Below are positions 49,045 through 57,816 of a stretch of DNA of 64,000 bases, one piece after another. The notes below the pieces were generated by a model that was not told where the DNA came from, ran no database searches, and was given only the letters and a program-made list of their open reading frames with translations. Made by a program: the position numbers and the translations under genes. The number at the start of each line of letters is the position of its first letter. Position 1 is the first letter of the stretch. The stretch is from Celeribacter halophilus. Lineage in GTDB: Bacteria; Pseudomonadota; Alphaproteobacteria; Rhodobacterales; Rhodobacteraceae. The stretch lies in contig NZ_FORY01000005.1 of assembly GCF_900114135.1 (NCBI RefSeq), positions 124,001 through 188,000 of the forward strand, written 5' to 3'.

Positions 49045-50793
49045 ATGGCCAAACCATCTTCGCAAATCAGCACACGGCTGCGCGCGCTGATCGAACAGAT
49101 TTATCCGGAGCTGGACAGCAAGCAGCTTGCCGAACAAATCGTGGATGCATTCTGGCCCGAAGGAACGAAACCGCGCTCCCGCACCCGTGCACCGGGAAAC
49201 AGTCTCTGGAACGAGACTGACACACTGGTCATCACTTACGGCAACTCCCTTGTAGACGGTCAGCACAAGCCGCTGGACCTGTTGCGCGATTTTCTCAATC
49301 GCTATCTCAAGGGCGTGGTGCATGGCGTGCATATCCTGCCCTTCTTTCCCTTCACCTCCGACGACGGCTTCGCAGTCACGGATTACCGTCAGGTGAACAG
49401 CCAGCTTGGCGAATGGGCCGACATCGAGCGCATCGGCAGCGAATTCCGCCTGATGTCCGATCTGGTGCTGAACCACGTCTCTTCCATGTCCACATGGTTC
49501 TCGGAATACCGCCAGGGCCATGCCCCCTATGACAAGTTCTTTGTCGAGGTTGATCCCGACACCGATGTCAGTCAGGTCGTGCGCCCGCGCACCTCCCCCT
49601 TGCTGCGCGAAGTGAACACAGTCAACGGGCCAAAACATGTCTGGTGCACCTTCAGCCATGACCAGATCGACGTGGATTTCCACAATCCCGAAGTCCTGCT
49701 GGAATTCCTGCGGATCATGCGCCTGCATATCAACAAGGGCGTACGCATTGTGCGGCTTGATGCTGTCGCCTTCATCTGGAAAGAGCTTGGCACATCCTGC
49801 ATCCACTTGCCCCAGACCCATGCCATCGTGCGCCTGATGCGGCTGTTGTGCGACTATGCCGAAGAACGTGTGGTGCTTCTGACCGAGACCAATGTGCCCA
49901 ATGCGGAAAACCTGAGCTATTTCGGCAACCGCAACGAAGCGCATATGATCTACAACTTCTCGCTGCCGCCGCTGCTGCTGCATGCGCTTCTGTCGGGAAG
50001 CTCCACCTATCTCAACCAGTGGCTGATGCGAATGCCGCCTGCACAGCTGGGTTGTGCCTATCTCAACTTTGCCGCCTCCCATGACGGGATCGGTGTGCGC
50101 GGGGCCGAAGGGCTTCTGGCGCCCGAAGAACTGGGCGAAGTGATCCAGTGTGTGCGCGACTTTGGCGGGCTTGTCTCCATGCGTGCGCTGCCGGACGGTT
50201 CGGAAAAACCCTATGAGCTCAACATCACCTATTTCGATGCTCTCAAAGGCACGATCAAAGGCGGCGAGGACGATCATCAGGTGGCGCGCTTCCTGTGTTC
50301 GCAAACCATCGTCATGTCGCTCGAAGGTGTGCCCGCCTTCTACATCCACTCGCTTCTCGCCACCCATAACGATCACGCAGGCGTCGAGAAAACCGGTGTC
50401 AAACGTGCCATCAACCGGCATCGCTGGGACTATCCCGAACTTCGCAGCTTGCTTGACGATCCCGAAAGCGAGAATGCGCAAGTTCTGGCGGAAATGAAGC
50501 GCCGGATCGCCATCCGGATCGCGCAAAAAGCATTCCACCCGAATGCCACCCAGTTCACCATGCAACTGGGCGAAGAGATCTTCGGCATCTGGCGGCAGTC
50601 TCCTGCCCGCGACCAGTCGATTTTCGCGATCCATAACGTCACCGACAAAGAGGTCGAAGTGCCGCATATTGCGATCAACCTGATCGAAGGGGAAAACTGG
50701 TATGACCTGTTGACGGGCGAAAAGATCGACCTGTCCAAGCCGAACATCACCTTTGCTCCCTATCAATGCCGTTGGATTTCCAACCGGCTCTAA
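49045..50793 (+). CDS. GH13 glycoside phosphorylase (sucrose-phosphorylase-like)
   Basis: A 582-residue (beta/alpha)8 GH13 protein of the sucrose-phosphorylase subfamily, which also includes glucosylglycerol and glucosylglycerate phosphorylases. The likely nucleophile is D239 (RLDAVAFIWKE), the acid/base E281 (LLTETNVP) and the transition-state stabiliser D347 (AASHDGIG). HGVHILPFFPFTSDDGFAV is the family-typical region I. Which glucoside it phosphorolyses is not decidable by eye; a compatible-solute glucoside is plausible for a marine cell. AAGGGGAC precedes the ATG. It is a single gene with its own terminator. Confidence 0.9.
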   Translation: MAKPSSQISTRLRALIEQIYPELDSKQLAEQIVDAFWPEGTKPRSRTRAPGNSLWNETDTLVITYGNSLVDGQHKPLDLLRDFLNRYLKGVVHGVHILPFFPFTSDDGFAVTDYRQVNSQLGEWADIERIGSEFRLMSDLVLNHVSSMSTWFSEYRQGHAPYDKFFVEVDPDTDVSQVVRPRTSPLLREVNTVNGPKHVWCTFSHDQIDVDFHNPEVLLEFLRIMRLHINKGVRIVRLDAVAFIWKELGTSCIHLPQTHAIVRLMRLLCDYAEERVVLLTETNVPNAENLSYFGNRNEAHMIYNFSLPPLLLHALLSGSSTYLNQWLMRMPPAQLGCAYLNFAASHDGIGVRGAEGLLAPEELGEVIQCVRDFGGLVSMRALPDGSEKPYELNITYFDALKGTIKGGEDDHQVARFLCSQTIVMSLEGVPAFYIHSLLATHNDHAGVEKTGVKRAINRHRWDYPELRSLLDDPESENAQVLAEMKRRIAIRIAQKAFHPNATQFTMQLGEEIFGIWRQSPARDQSIFAIHNVTDKEVEVPHIAINLIEGENWYDLLTGEKIDLSKPNITFAPYQCRWISNRL

Positions 50794-50819
50794 CTGCGGG
50801 CAGGCATCAACATATCGGC

Positions 50820-50854
50820 AAAACAGGGCGCTTTGATCGGGCGCCCTGTTTTCT
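50820..50854 (+). terminator. Intrinsic terminator of the GH13 gene
   Basis: Perfect AAAACAGGGCGC / GCGCCCTGTTTT stem with a 9-base loop. Confidence 0.92.
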
Positions 50855-50938
50855 CTCAAAGATTGACCTCACATCTTTGGCGCAGTAGGGCCAGTGGTCA
50901 AAGTTTCACGACCCAATATCCAAGACCCGAGATTTCAA

Positions 50939-51592
50939 ATGCCCCTTTCGCTTGATGCCCTGATTGAACAGTTGAAAACAGGTGCCGCGACCAACGAGAT
51001 TTACGGCGTCTCCGCCCCCTCCTCACGCAGCCGCGCAACGGTCGAGAAAGTCCTCGAAGAAGCCGTCGAAGTGCTCGCAAGCGACGGGGTGAGCGGATTG
51101 AGCTTCCGCGCATTGGCTCGGCGCTGTGATATGCGGCTGAGCAATCTGCAATATTACTTCACCACGCAGGATGATCTCCTGACCGCGCTGACACGCTATG
51201 CGCTGGTCGAACGGTTCGAGGAATTGCGCCGGAAAGGCACGCTCAAAATGCCCGATCCGCGCGAGAGGTTTCATGCCTATCTGACCTTCCGCATGGACCG
51301 CGCCGCCGACCCCCGTGCGCGTCTGATCACCACCGCCATCAAGGATCTGGCGCAGCGTCACGACGGACCGGCCCGCCATTTCGCCGCGACCTGCCGGTTC
51401 CACAATGCGGTGCTCGAAGACATAATCGCAGAGCTCACCCCCGATCCGGATGCAGCAGAAACCGCCCGAAAGGCCGCGATGATCGCCGCACTTCTGGACG
51501 GTCTCGGACCGGTTGCTGGCTGCCTCTATGAACCGCCCGCAGGTCTGCGCGGCGCGGTTCTGGAACAGGCGCATCGTTTGGCGGGGCTGTAA
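50939..51592 (+). CDS. TetR family transcriptional regulator
   Basis: A 217-residue regulator with an N-terminal helix-turn-helix (about 30-75: ATVEKVLEEAVEVLASDGVSGLSFRALARRC...LSNLQYYF) and a ligand-binding C-terminus. A GTG at 50894 with AGGG upstream could add 15 residues; the start is therefore uncertain. No divergent partner shares its promoter: the nearest upstream gene, GH13, is in the same direction behind a terminator. It ends 5 bases from the convergent SMR exporter. Target unknown. Confidence 0.88.
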   Translation: MPLSLDALIEQLKTGAATNEIYGVSAPSSRSRATVEKVLEEAVEVLASDGVSGLSFRALARRCDMRLSNLQYYFTTQDDLLTALTRYALVERFEELRRKGTLKMPDPRERFHAYLTFRMDRAADPRARLITTAIKDLAQRHDGPARHFAATCRFHNAVLEDIIAELTPDPDAAETARKAAMIAALLDGLGPVAGCLYEPPAGLRGAVLEQAHRLAGL

Positions 51593-51596
51593 CCGC

Positions 51597-51911
51597 TCAG
51601 GCGCTGATCTTCATCAACCCCATGCCCGCCACGATCAAAGCCGCCGCCGTAATACGCGACAGGTTCAGTGCCTCACCATGCAAGATGATTCCGGCGATAA
51701 ACGCCCCGATGGCCCCGATACCGACCCAGACCATATAGGACGTGCCCAACGGCAGGCTCTTCATCGCAATCGAGAGCAGGCCGAAAGAGGCGAGCATGGC
51801 GACCACCGTCAGCACGCTCGGCCAGAACACGGAAAACCCGTTGGAGGACTTCATGGCGGTGGCCCAAACCACCTCCAGAAGCCCCGCAACTGTCAGCAAG
51901 ACCCACGCCAT
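51597..51911 (-). CDS. sugE: SMR family exporter (SugE/Gdx type)
   Basis: A 104-residue four-helix small multidrug resistance protein. The essential Glu is at position 13 in LLEVVWATAMK, and SLPLGTSYMVWVGIGAIGA is the Gdx-like central motif. SugE/Gdx members export guanidinium and related quaternary or guanidinyl compounds as antiparallel dimers. It begins two bases after dmmA, so it is the last gene of the methylamine operon; a link to amine tolerance is inferred from position only. Confidence 0.92.
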   Translation of the reverse strand: MAWVLLTVAGLLEVVWATAMKSSNGFSVFWPSVLTVVAMLASFGLLSIAMKSLPLGTSYMVWVGIGAIGAFIAGIILHGEALNLSRITAAALIVAGMGLMKISA

Positions 51912-51913
51912 AG

Positions 51914-52957
51914 CTATGCGTCCGGAAAGATGCCGGGCGAGGTTGGCGCGCCGTCATCGAATTGCGAGAGATAGGTCACGATGGTCTCCTGATTGACTGC
52001 AAAGCCTTTGTAATCCGCCAGATCAGGGTCGATGTCGCGCAGCACACGGTGCAGACGGCGACCCCATTTAGGGACAATAGCAAGGTCTTCGAGATTGGCA
52101 AGATAGCAGCGGATCGGGAAGGCCAGCGCATTGGAACGCGGCAGGCGGAAAAAGGTCTGCAACTCAACGCGCAGGAATTGTTTTTGCCCGACATTCTCCG
52201 GCGTGATGGTGCGCTTTTCCGGCCCCCATTTGTGATAGTTCTCGGGGCTGGTGTCGAGGCGCGGGTTCACGGTCATGGTCCAGTTGAGGCGGCGGTAGTG
52301 CTGCCCCTGCCCCACCGCCAATAGGAATTTCAGCGCCTTGTCGAACACGCCCATCTTGCGCGCTTTCGGCACGGGCGCATGCCATTCGAAAAAGTTCATA
52401 CCAACATCGAAATCCAGCGACCAGTCCGCCTGAGATGTCACCATCCCCGCATCCATCCAGAGGTTTCCGTCCCGCTCATGCAAAAGCGCGAAATCGCCCT
52501 GTGTCTGGCGGGTGATGTATTCCATCGGTCCGCAAGGCAGCGTGGTCGGATCGAGAAAGGTGAATTTCTTTTCGATCCCGAGCGGTTTGTTGATCCAGTG
52601 CCAGTCATTGCCATCACGGTGCAACGTGAACAGATCGGGATAGTCGCGCGCCTTCGACACCATGATGAGTTCGAGCAAATCCCAGCCCGCAAGCTCCATA
52701 TGCGGCAAGGACTGACAGCGCAGCGGATCTTCCGCCAGCGTGATCTCGCGGTCCTTCATCTCAGCAACATAGTGCTCATCCACGTCGAATTTGAATTCGA
52801 ACGGCGTGCCTTTTGGCCCGCCCGGATGCTGTTCGATGTTAACCGAATACATATAGCTGTCCTGATCGAACGGGAACGGAAAGCGGCGGATGGCTTCGGG
52901 GGAGTTGTGATAGGTGTAATCGCCCCGAAAGGTTTCGTCATTGAAGTGCATGGTCAT
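51914..52957 (-). CDS. dmmA: Dimethylamine monooxygenase subunit DmmA (DUF3445, heme-dependent)
   Basis: A 347-residue DUF3445 protein, the heme-dependent oxidative N-demethylase subunit of the dimethylamine monooxygenase described in Ruegeria. It carries the family opening RFPFPFDQDSYMYSVN, GWDLLELIMVSKA, and the RLNWTMTVNPRLDTSPENYHKW core with heme-region residues. With DmmB, C and D it oxidises dimethylamine to methylamine plus a one-carbon unit. It is separated from dmmB by 12 bases. Assignment rests on DUF3445 plus gene order. Confidence 0.9.
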   Translation of the reverse strand: MTMHFNDETFRGDYTYHNSPEAIRRFPFPFDQDSYMYSVNIEQHPGGPKGTPFEFKFDVDEHYVAEMKDREITLAEDPLRCQSLPHMELAGWDLLELIMVSKARDYPDLFTLHRDGNDWHWINKPLGIEKKFTFLDPTTLPCGPMEYITRQTQGDFALLHERDGNLWMDAGMVTSQADWSLDFDVGMNFFEWHAPVPKARKMGVFDKALKFLLAVGQGQHYRRLNWTMTVNPRLDTSPENYHKWGPEKRTITPENVGQKQFLRVELQTFFRLPRSNALAFPIRCYLANLEDLAIVPKWGRRLHRVLRDIDPDLADYKGFAVNQETIVTYLSQFDDGAPTSPGIFPDA

Positions 52958-52969
52958 AGGTCCGTCTCC

Positions 52970-53914
52970 TCACAGGTCCAGTTCAAGCCGCGTGCCTTTG
53001 AAACGCGACATGCAGGGCATGATGTCTTGTTGGGCGCCACGCTCGTCTTCCGAGAGCCAGTGATCATTGTGTAAAATGCGCCCGTCGCAGGTCGTCACCT
53101 TGGTCTGACAGCGCCCGCAGGCCCCGCCACGGCAGGAATACTCCACCTTCACCTTGGCCTCTTCCAAAGCCTCAAGAAGGCTCTGATCGGCTTTCACCGT
53201 GATGCTCTGGCCGGTGGATTTCACCACCACATCAAAGGGTTCCCCCGGAGGCGGCGCGGTGAAGGCTTCGGAATGCACCGCCGTTTCGGGCCAGTTCAGA
53301 CGCGCCGCCTGATCGGCCACCGCCTCAATCAACCCTTCGGGACCGCAGGTGTAAACATGGGTGCCAAGCGGTTGCCCGTCGAGAATAGCGCCAATATCCA
53401 TCCGTGCGCCTTCGTCCGAGATATGCACATGAATATGCGCCGCCTCGGGCAAAAGCTTCAGACCCGCGGCCTCGTCCCGCGTGCGTGCGGCGTAATGCAA
53501 CTCGTAGGGTTTCTGCTCCATGTCGAGTTGCTTGAGTTGCGACAGAAACGGCGTGATGCCGATGCCGCCGCCGATCAACACATGTTTGCGCGCCCGTAGA
53601 TCAAGCTGGAACAGGTTTGACGGCGTGGAAACGGTGATTTCATCACCTTCCGACACTTTCGTATGCATATAGAGCGAACCGCCCCGCCCCTGATCCTCGC
53701 GCCGCACGGCGATCTCATAGGCCGACCCGTCATAGGGATCGGAGATCAGGGAATAGGAATTGCGGCGGATGATATCGCCTTCCGGCATCTCCACCGTGAT
53801 ATGCGCCCCGCCCGAGAACACCGGCAGTTCCGCCCCTGTCGGGTCTTCAAAACGGAAGCGTTTGACCAGCGGCGAAAGCGTTTCGACTTCGGTGACTTTC
53901 AACGCAAGCTTCAT
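52970..53914 (-). CDS. dmmB: Dimethylamine monooxygenase reductase subunit DmmB
   Basis: A 314-residue phthalate-dioxygenase-reductase-like protein. The N-terminal flavin domain has the NSYSLIS flavin motif, followed by an NAD-binding domain (IGGGIGITPFLSQLKQL) and a C-terminal plant-type ferredoxin with CRGGACGRC plus a downstream Cys. It passes electrons from NAD(P)H to DmmA. Its start overlaps the dmmC stop by 4 bases. Confidence 0.93.
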   Translation of the reverse strand: MKLALKVTEVETLSPLVKRFRFEDPTGAELPVFSGGAHITVEMPEGDIIRRNSYSLISDPYDGSAYEIAVRREDQGRGGSLYMHTKVSEGDEITVSTPSNLFQLDLRARKHVLIGGGIGITPFLSQLKQLDMEQKPYELHYAARTRDEAAGLKLLPEAAHIHVHISDEGARMDIGAILDGQPLGTHVYTCGPEGLIEAVADQAARLNWPETAVHSEAFTAPPPGEPFDVVVKSTGQSITVKADQSLLEALEEAKVKVEYSCRGGACGRCQTKVTTCDGRILHNDHWLSEDERGAQQDIMPCMSRFKGTRLELDL

Positions 53915-54504
53915 GGGCGGATCTCCACGGTTTCAGGCACCACACCCGGCGTTTCCGCATCGACGCAAACCCCTTGAAACACGCCCAGACGGCGGGAAAA
54001 ATGGTCCCGCACGAAAAGCGTCAGCCCGCAGTGGCTACAGGTAAAGGGATCGGTCGTCACATCCTCGGTAATGCCCTTGCAATGCACACATTGCATCCGG
54101 CGCGCGATGGGGCCGCGATGTTCGCTCTGGATGACATCAAGCGGCAGACCTTGGGCAAAGGCGATGGCACTGACATGACCGATCAGCCCTTCGGAGCCGG
54201 CCAGATAAAGCTGCGTGCCCATGCGTGCCTCACCCAGAAGCTGCGTGATGACGGGTGTGGCAGCCTCAAAATCCGGCGCCTCATGCACGGCAGCGGGGGC
54301 GGGAGTGCGCAGCACATCCACACCACATCCGATCAACACCACATGGGCATGATCCATGACAGAGGCATCCGAAGCGGCCAGATCGATGAGCGCACCCGCG
54401 CCCGCCTCATCCGCAACCATGATCGCGGGGGCCGCGCCTTGCGAGACAAGCCCCGTATAGGTCGGCCTGCTCGGGATTGAAGGGGTAAATTCAGTGTTCG
54501 GCAT
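53911..54504 (-). CDS. dmmC: Dimethylamine monooxygenase subunit DmmC
   Basis: A 197-residue protein. The first 130 residues look like an alpha/beta flavodoxin-reductase-type fold, with a CGVDVLRTP segment. The end carries a Cys-x2-Cys zinc ribbon pair (CVHCKG...FTCSHCG) that may bind zinc or an Fe-S centre. The assignment rests on place in the dmm order and the ribbon. ATG 54504 was used; an upstream in-frame region lacks a ribosome binding site. Confidence 0.82.
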   Translation of the reverse strand: MPNTEFTPSIPSRPTYTGLVSQGAAPAIMVADEAGAGALIDLAASDASVMDHAHVVLIGCGVDVLRTPAPAAVHEAPDFEAATPVITQLLGEARMGTQLYLAGSEGLIGHVSAIAFAQGLPLDVIQSEHRGPIARRMQCVHCKGITEDVTTDPFTCSHCGLTLFVRDHFSRRLGVFQGVCVDAETPGVVPETVEIRP

Positions 54505-54589
54505 TGCGTGTTTCCAGCGAAATCCTGTTGGTCTCAGGAGGCGGGCACCGACCTGCGCCCGCCTCATAAGTCATTGTGCGTTATGAGGG

Positions 54590-55723
54590 TTAGCCCTTGG
54601 CTGTGCGTCGCTTCTTGTCGACGTCATAGAAGGGCATCGGATGCGCCACGGCCCTGATCTCGCCATCGGGGTTCCTCACGGTCAGCTCCGTGCCCTCCAC
54701 GGCGCAATCAACCGGCATACGGGCAATGCCCACGTTGTGCTCGTTCAAAGGCGAATACATGCCGATGGTCACGACACCCACTTCTTTGCCATCCTTGAGC
54801 AAAGGCGCACCTTCGACGGCGGGCTCTGTGCCTTCGAGTTTCACACCGTAGATTTTGAAACGCTCCTTGCCTTTCAAACGGTAATGCTCCTCGGCACCAC
54901 GGAAACCGGTCTTGCCCTTGGAAACGGTGAAATCGAGACCCAGCTCCCAAAGCGTGTCGCCGGGGCCTTCGTTCTCGAACGGATACATTTCCGAATTGTC
55001 ATAGGGGAAGAACAGAAGATAGCTCTCCGCACGCAGCCAGTCGAGCGTGGTGAAGCGCGTCGGGATGATGCCCATCGCCTCGCCTTCCGCAACGATAGTG
55101 TCCCAGATTTCCACGGCATCCTGACGGCGGCAGAAAATCTCGTAGCCGCGTTCACCCGTGTAGCCCGTGCGGGAAATCATCACCGGCTTGCCAAACAGCG
55201 TCGTCTGGATATGGCTGAAATAGACCACGTCACGGATGCCCGGCACATGCTTTTCCAGATAGTCCACGGCCAGCGGCCCTTGCAGCGAAATGTCATGCAG
55301 GTCATCGTCAAAGATCACCGCGACATTGCGGCCAGCGGCATATTTGGTCATCTGCTCGTGACCCGCGCCGGAGCCATGCACAACCATGAAATTCTGCGGC
55401 CCGAGACGGTAGATCACACAGTCGTCCACGAACTTGCCAGCGTCATTGAGCATGGTGGCATAGGTCGAACGGCCGGGTTTCAGCTTTTCGATATTACGGG
55501 TCGTGGCCTTGTCGAGCACATATTGCGCATGGGGGCCGACGACATAGACTTTCTTCAGCCCCGAGACATCCATGACACCCGCCTTGGTGCGGATCGCCAG
55601 ATATTCCTCCGTCTGATCCTTGTCATAGCTCCAGGCCGTGCCCATACCGCTCCAGTCCTCCAGATCAGAGCCAAGCGCGCGGTGCCGGTCTGCCAGAGCG
55701 GAAAATCTCCATGATGTGATCAT
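54590..55723 (-). CDS. dmmD: DmmD: GcvT-like aminomethyltransferase of dimethylamine catabolism
   Basis: A 377-residue protein of the GcvT/YgfZ/dimethylglycine-oxidase fold. It has a THF-binding type core (RTKAGVMDVSGLKKV, GYTGERGYEIF) and the C-terminal barrel KTGFRGAEEHYRLKG. In roseobacters dmmD accompanies dmmABC and probably moves the released one-carbon unit to tetrahydrofolate; that chemistry is inferred from the fold. It is about 85 bases upstream of dmmC. Confidence 0.88.
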   Translation of the reverse strand: MITSWRFSALADRHRALGSDLEDWSGMGTAWSYDKDQTEEYLAIRTKAGVMDVSGLKKVYVVGPHAQYVLDKATTRNIEKLKPGRSTYATMLNDAGKFVDDCVIYRLGPQNFMVVHGSGAGHEQMTKYAAGRNVAVIFDDDLHDISLQGPLAVDYLEKHVPGIRDVVYFSHIQTTLFGKPVMISRTGYTGERGYEIFCRRQDAVEIWDTIVAEGEAMGIIPTRFTTLDWLRAESYLLFFPYDNSEMYPFENEGPGDTLWELGLDFTVSKGKTGFRGAEEHYRLKGKERFKIYGVKLEGTEPAVEGAPLLKDGKEVGVVTIGMYSPLNEHNVGIARMPVDCAVEGTELTVRNPDGEIRAVAHPMPFYDVDKKRRTAKG

Positions 55724-55821
55724 TGTCTTGTCCTTAGGGTCGTATGCTTTTGCGTTTTAGGAAAACCGGCGACGGGGGCGCCGCCGGTTCAAGGGAAGGG
55801 GAAAACCCCTATCTCGTGAGA

Positions 55822-55998
55822 TCAGTCTTTCTTCTCGGTCGCCTTGTAGGCGTGCTCTTCATGTTTCCAGCCAAAGACGATCGCAGTGACGACCATAGCC
55901 AGAACCAGCAGGAGCCAGAGACCTTCGACGGAACCGTAGCCAGCGTAGATCGCGCCGGTGATGCCGTCCCAGGATGTTGCGTCAAATGGAGCTTCCAT
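55822..55998 (-). CDS. Small single-span membrane protein, 58 aa
   Basis: A 58-residue protein starting MEAPFDATSWDGITGAIYAG, with one membrane segment (about 23-43, GSVEGLWLLLVLAMVVTAIVF) and a charged cytoplasmic tail ending EKKD. AAGGA lies about 8 bases before the ATG. It sits between amt and dmmD in the same direction, 27 bases after the amt stop. An accessory subunit of Amt or of the amine system is plausible, but no family is recognised. Confidence 0.8.
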   Translation of the reverse strand: MEAPFDATSWDGITGAIYAGYGSVEGLWLLLVLAMVVTAIVFGWKHEEHAYKATEKKD

Positions 55999-56025
55999 GT
56001 TGATAGTCCTTTCCTTTTCGAGGGA

Positions 56026-57405
56026 TCACTCAGCCGGGCTGACCGAGGGATGAAGGGATTCAGGATAGGCATCGGCAGGCACTTTGACCGCGTCGAGACC
56101 CATGATCTCTGCTTCTTTCGGGACGCGAAGCTGTCCGGTGACTTTCAGCAGGTAAGAGACCGCATAGCCCGGGACGAAACCCAGAAGACCCATCGTGATG
56201 GCACCGACAAGCTGGCCAAGGAAAGAGGTCTCGATGACTTCTTCACCGAACAGCGCCGGATAACCTTGGGCCGCGATACCCACCGAGATGAGACCCCACA
56301 TGCCGAGGAACCCGTGCACAGCGAAGGCACCAACCGCATCATCGACGCCACGACGTTCGATGAAAGAGGCCACATAGGGCATCATGCAGGCCCCGATAAA
56401 GCCGATGGCAAAGGCCATGGGCGGATACCAGAGATCCAGACCGGCAGCAGCGGAGATGATCCCGCCCAAAGCACCGGACATCATCCAGAACGGGTCGCGT
56501 GTCACCATCCATGCGCCGATGATACCGCCCGCAAAGGCCATCAATGTGTTGAAGGTCATGCCGGAGATCGTCATGGGCGTGCCGTAGATCGTGGCTTCGA
56601 TCTCGTTACCCCAGGACCAGGCTTCACCCGGAACAATCACACAGCCCATGAGGAAGCCCCAGAAACCGGCGATGATCAGCATCAGACCGATGAGCGTCAT
56701 CGGCATGGAGTGACCCGGAATGTTGTTGGCCGAGCCGTCCGCGTTGAATTTGCCGATCCGCGGCCCGAGATTGATGAGCACACCAAGGGTAAAGAAACCC
56801 GCGATCATATGCACAACACCTGCAGCGCCGAAGTCGTGATAACCGAACTTGGTGACCAGCCAGCCATCTGCGTGCCAGCCCCATGCGCCTGCCAGAATCC
56901 AGACGAAAGAGCCAAGAACAATGGCCAGAACAACGAAGCCCGTGAGCTTGATCCTCTCGATCACACCGCCTGACATGATAGAGGCCGTGGTCGCCGCGAA
57001 CAGCACGAAGGCCCCCCAGAACACGCCGGATGCGCGGTCATCAAGGTTCGGGCCCATATACTGGCTCCACGGCAGCGCAACGTCATTGGCATAAGCCAGA
57101 CCGGAGATGCCCATGGCCCCTTCGGACAGCGTCAGCCCTGTCGGGAAGGCCCAGTAGATCCACCAGCCGATAAAATAGAAGAAAGGCACGATCATCGCGA
57201 AGGCGAGGATGTTCTTGATGCCCGAGGCCAACGCGTTCTTCGAGCGCGATGCCCCCATTTCATATGCGAGGAACCCGGCATGGATCAGCACCATGAGCGG
57301 GATCGTCAGATAGTAGAAAGTCTCGGAAAATGTACCGTTTGTCGCGGCGTGATTCCCCTGTAGCTCCGCAACCGCGGCAGCCAAGGATGCAAGATCCTGT
57401 TCCAA
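56026..57405 (-). CDS. amt: Ammonium/methylamine transporter Amt
   Basis: A 459-residue channel with about eleven membrane segments. Conserved Amt blocks are present: LIHAGFLAYEMGASRSKN, GVVHMIAGFFTLGVL with the pore His (GAAGVVHM), and the FAVHGFLGMWGLISVG region with the second His. Amt passes ammonium and, in this setting, possibly methylated amines. No glnK is adjacent. A 411-base upstream region carries possible GntR sites. Confidence 0.95.
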   Translation of the reverse strand: MEQDLASLAAAVAELQGNHAATNGTFSETFYYLTIPLMVLIHAGFLAYEMGASRSKNALASGIKNILAFAMIVPFFYFIGWWIYWAFPTGLTLSEGAMGISGLAYANDVALPWSQYMGPNLDDRASGVFWGAFVLFAATTASIMSGGVIERIKLTGFVVLAIVLGSFVWILAGAWGWHADGWLVTKFGYHDFGAAGVVHMIAGFFTLGVLINLGPRIGKFNADGSANNIPGHSMPMTLIGLMLIIAGFWGFLMGCVIVPGEAWSWGNEIEATIYGTPMTISGMTFNTLMAFAGGIIGAWMVTRDPFWMMSGALGGIISAAAGLDLWYPPMAFAIGFIGACMMPYVASFIERRGVDDAVGAFAVHGFLGMWGLISVGIAAQGYPALFGEEVIETSFLGQLVGAITMGLLGFVPGYAVSYLLKVTGQLRVPKEAEIMGLDAVKVPADAYPESLHPSVSPAE

Positions 57406-57816
57406 GTCGTTCTCCCTGTCCTGTGAACGTGACCTAAATTCCGAGCCAGATTTGGTTTATACCAATTGTGCGAACTGGCTCACTCAGTGCCTTTCATGAG
57501 GGAGTGCGGATCACCACCGGTCAAACTTTTTTCCTGTCAGGAATTTAGCTTCACCCTGCGGACGCCACTTTTTAGGTCAAACGACCACTACATGACTGCC
57601 CCATGATGAAATTCTAAGCGCCGCGCGAACGCCGAAATCCTCAGAAACACGGCGCTGACAGGGCAAATTCGCGCTGGAGACGGGACCACAAAGCCCCCGC
57701 GCCTCTGTTCAGACAGATTCGCGGCACGGTCTTGGACCTGCAATGTCGGTTATGTGAGAGACGTAGGGCTCACGGGACAGTCCGGAAATTGGCCCAACCA
57801 ATTCACCCCGCGAGGG
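57406..57816. other. Amt upstream region with palindromes
   Basis: A 411-base noncoding stretch between amt and the GntR gene. It has TTGGT-TTAT-ACCAA at 57452-57465 inside the larger GAGCCAG / CTGGCTC repeat (57443-57481), and TTCCTG-T-CAGGAA at 57531-57543. No gene was seen. Confidence 0.5.
57452..57465. promoter_or_regulatory. Candidate GntR/FadR-type operator upstream of amt
   Basis: TTGGT-TTAT-ACCAA inverted repeat, 47 bases upstream of the amt start, matching the TGGT-N-ACCA pattern of FadR-subfamily GntR regulators, one of which is encoded 350 bases away. Confidence 0.45.
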
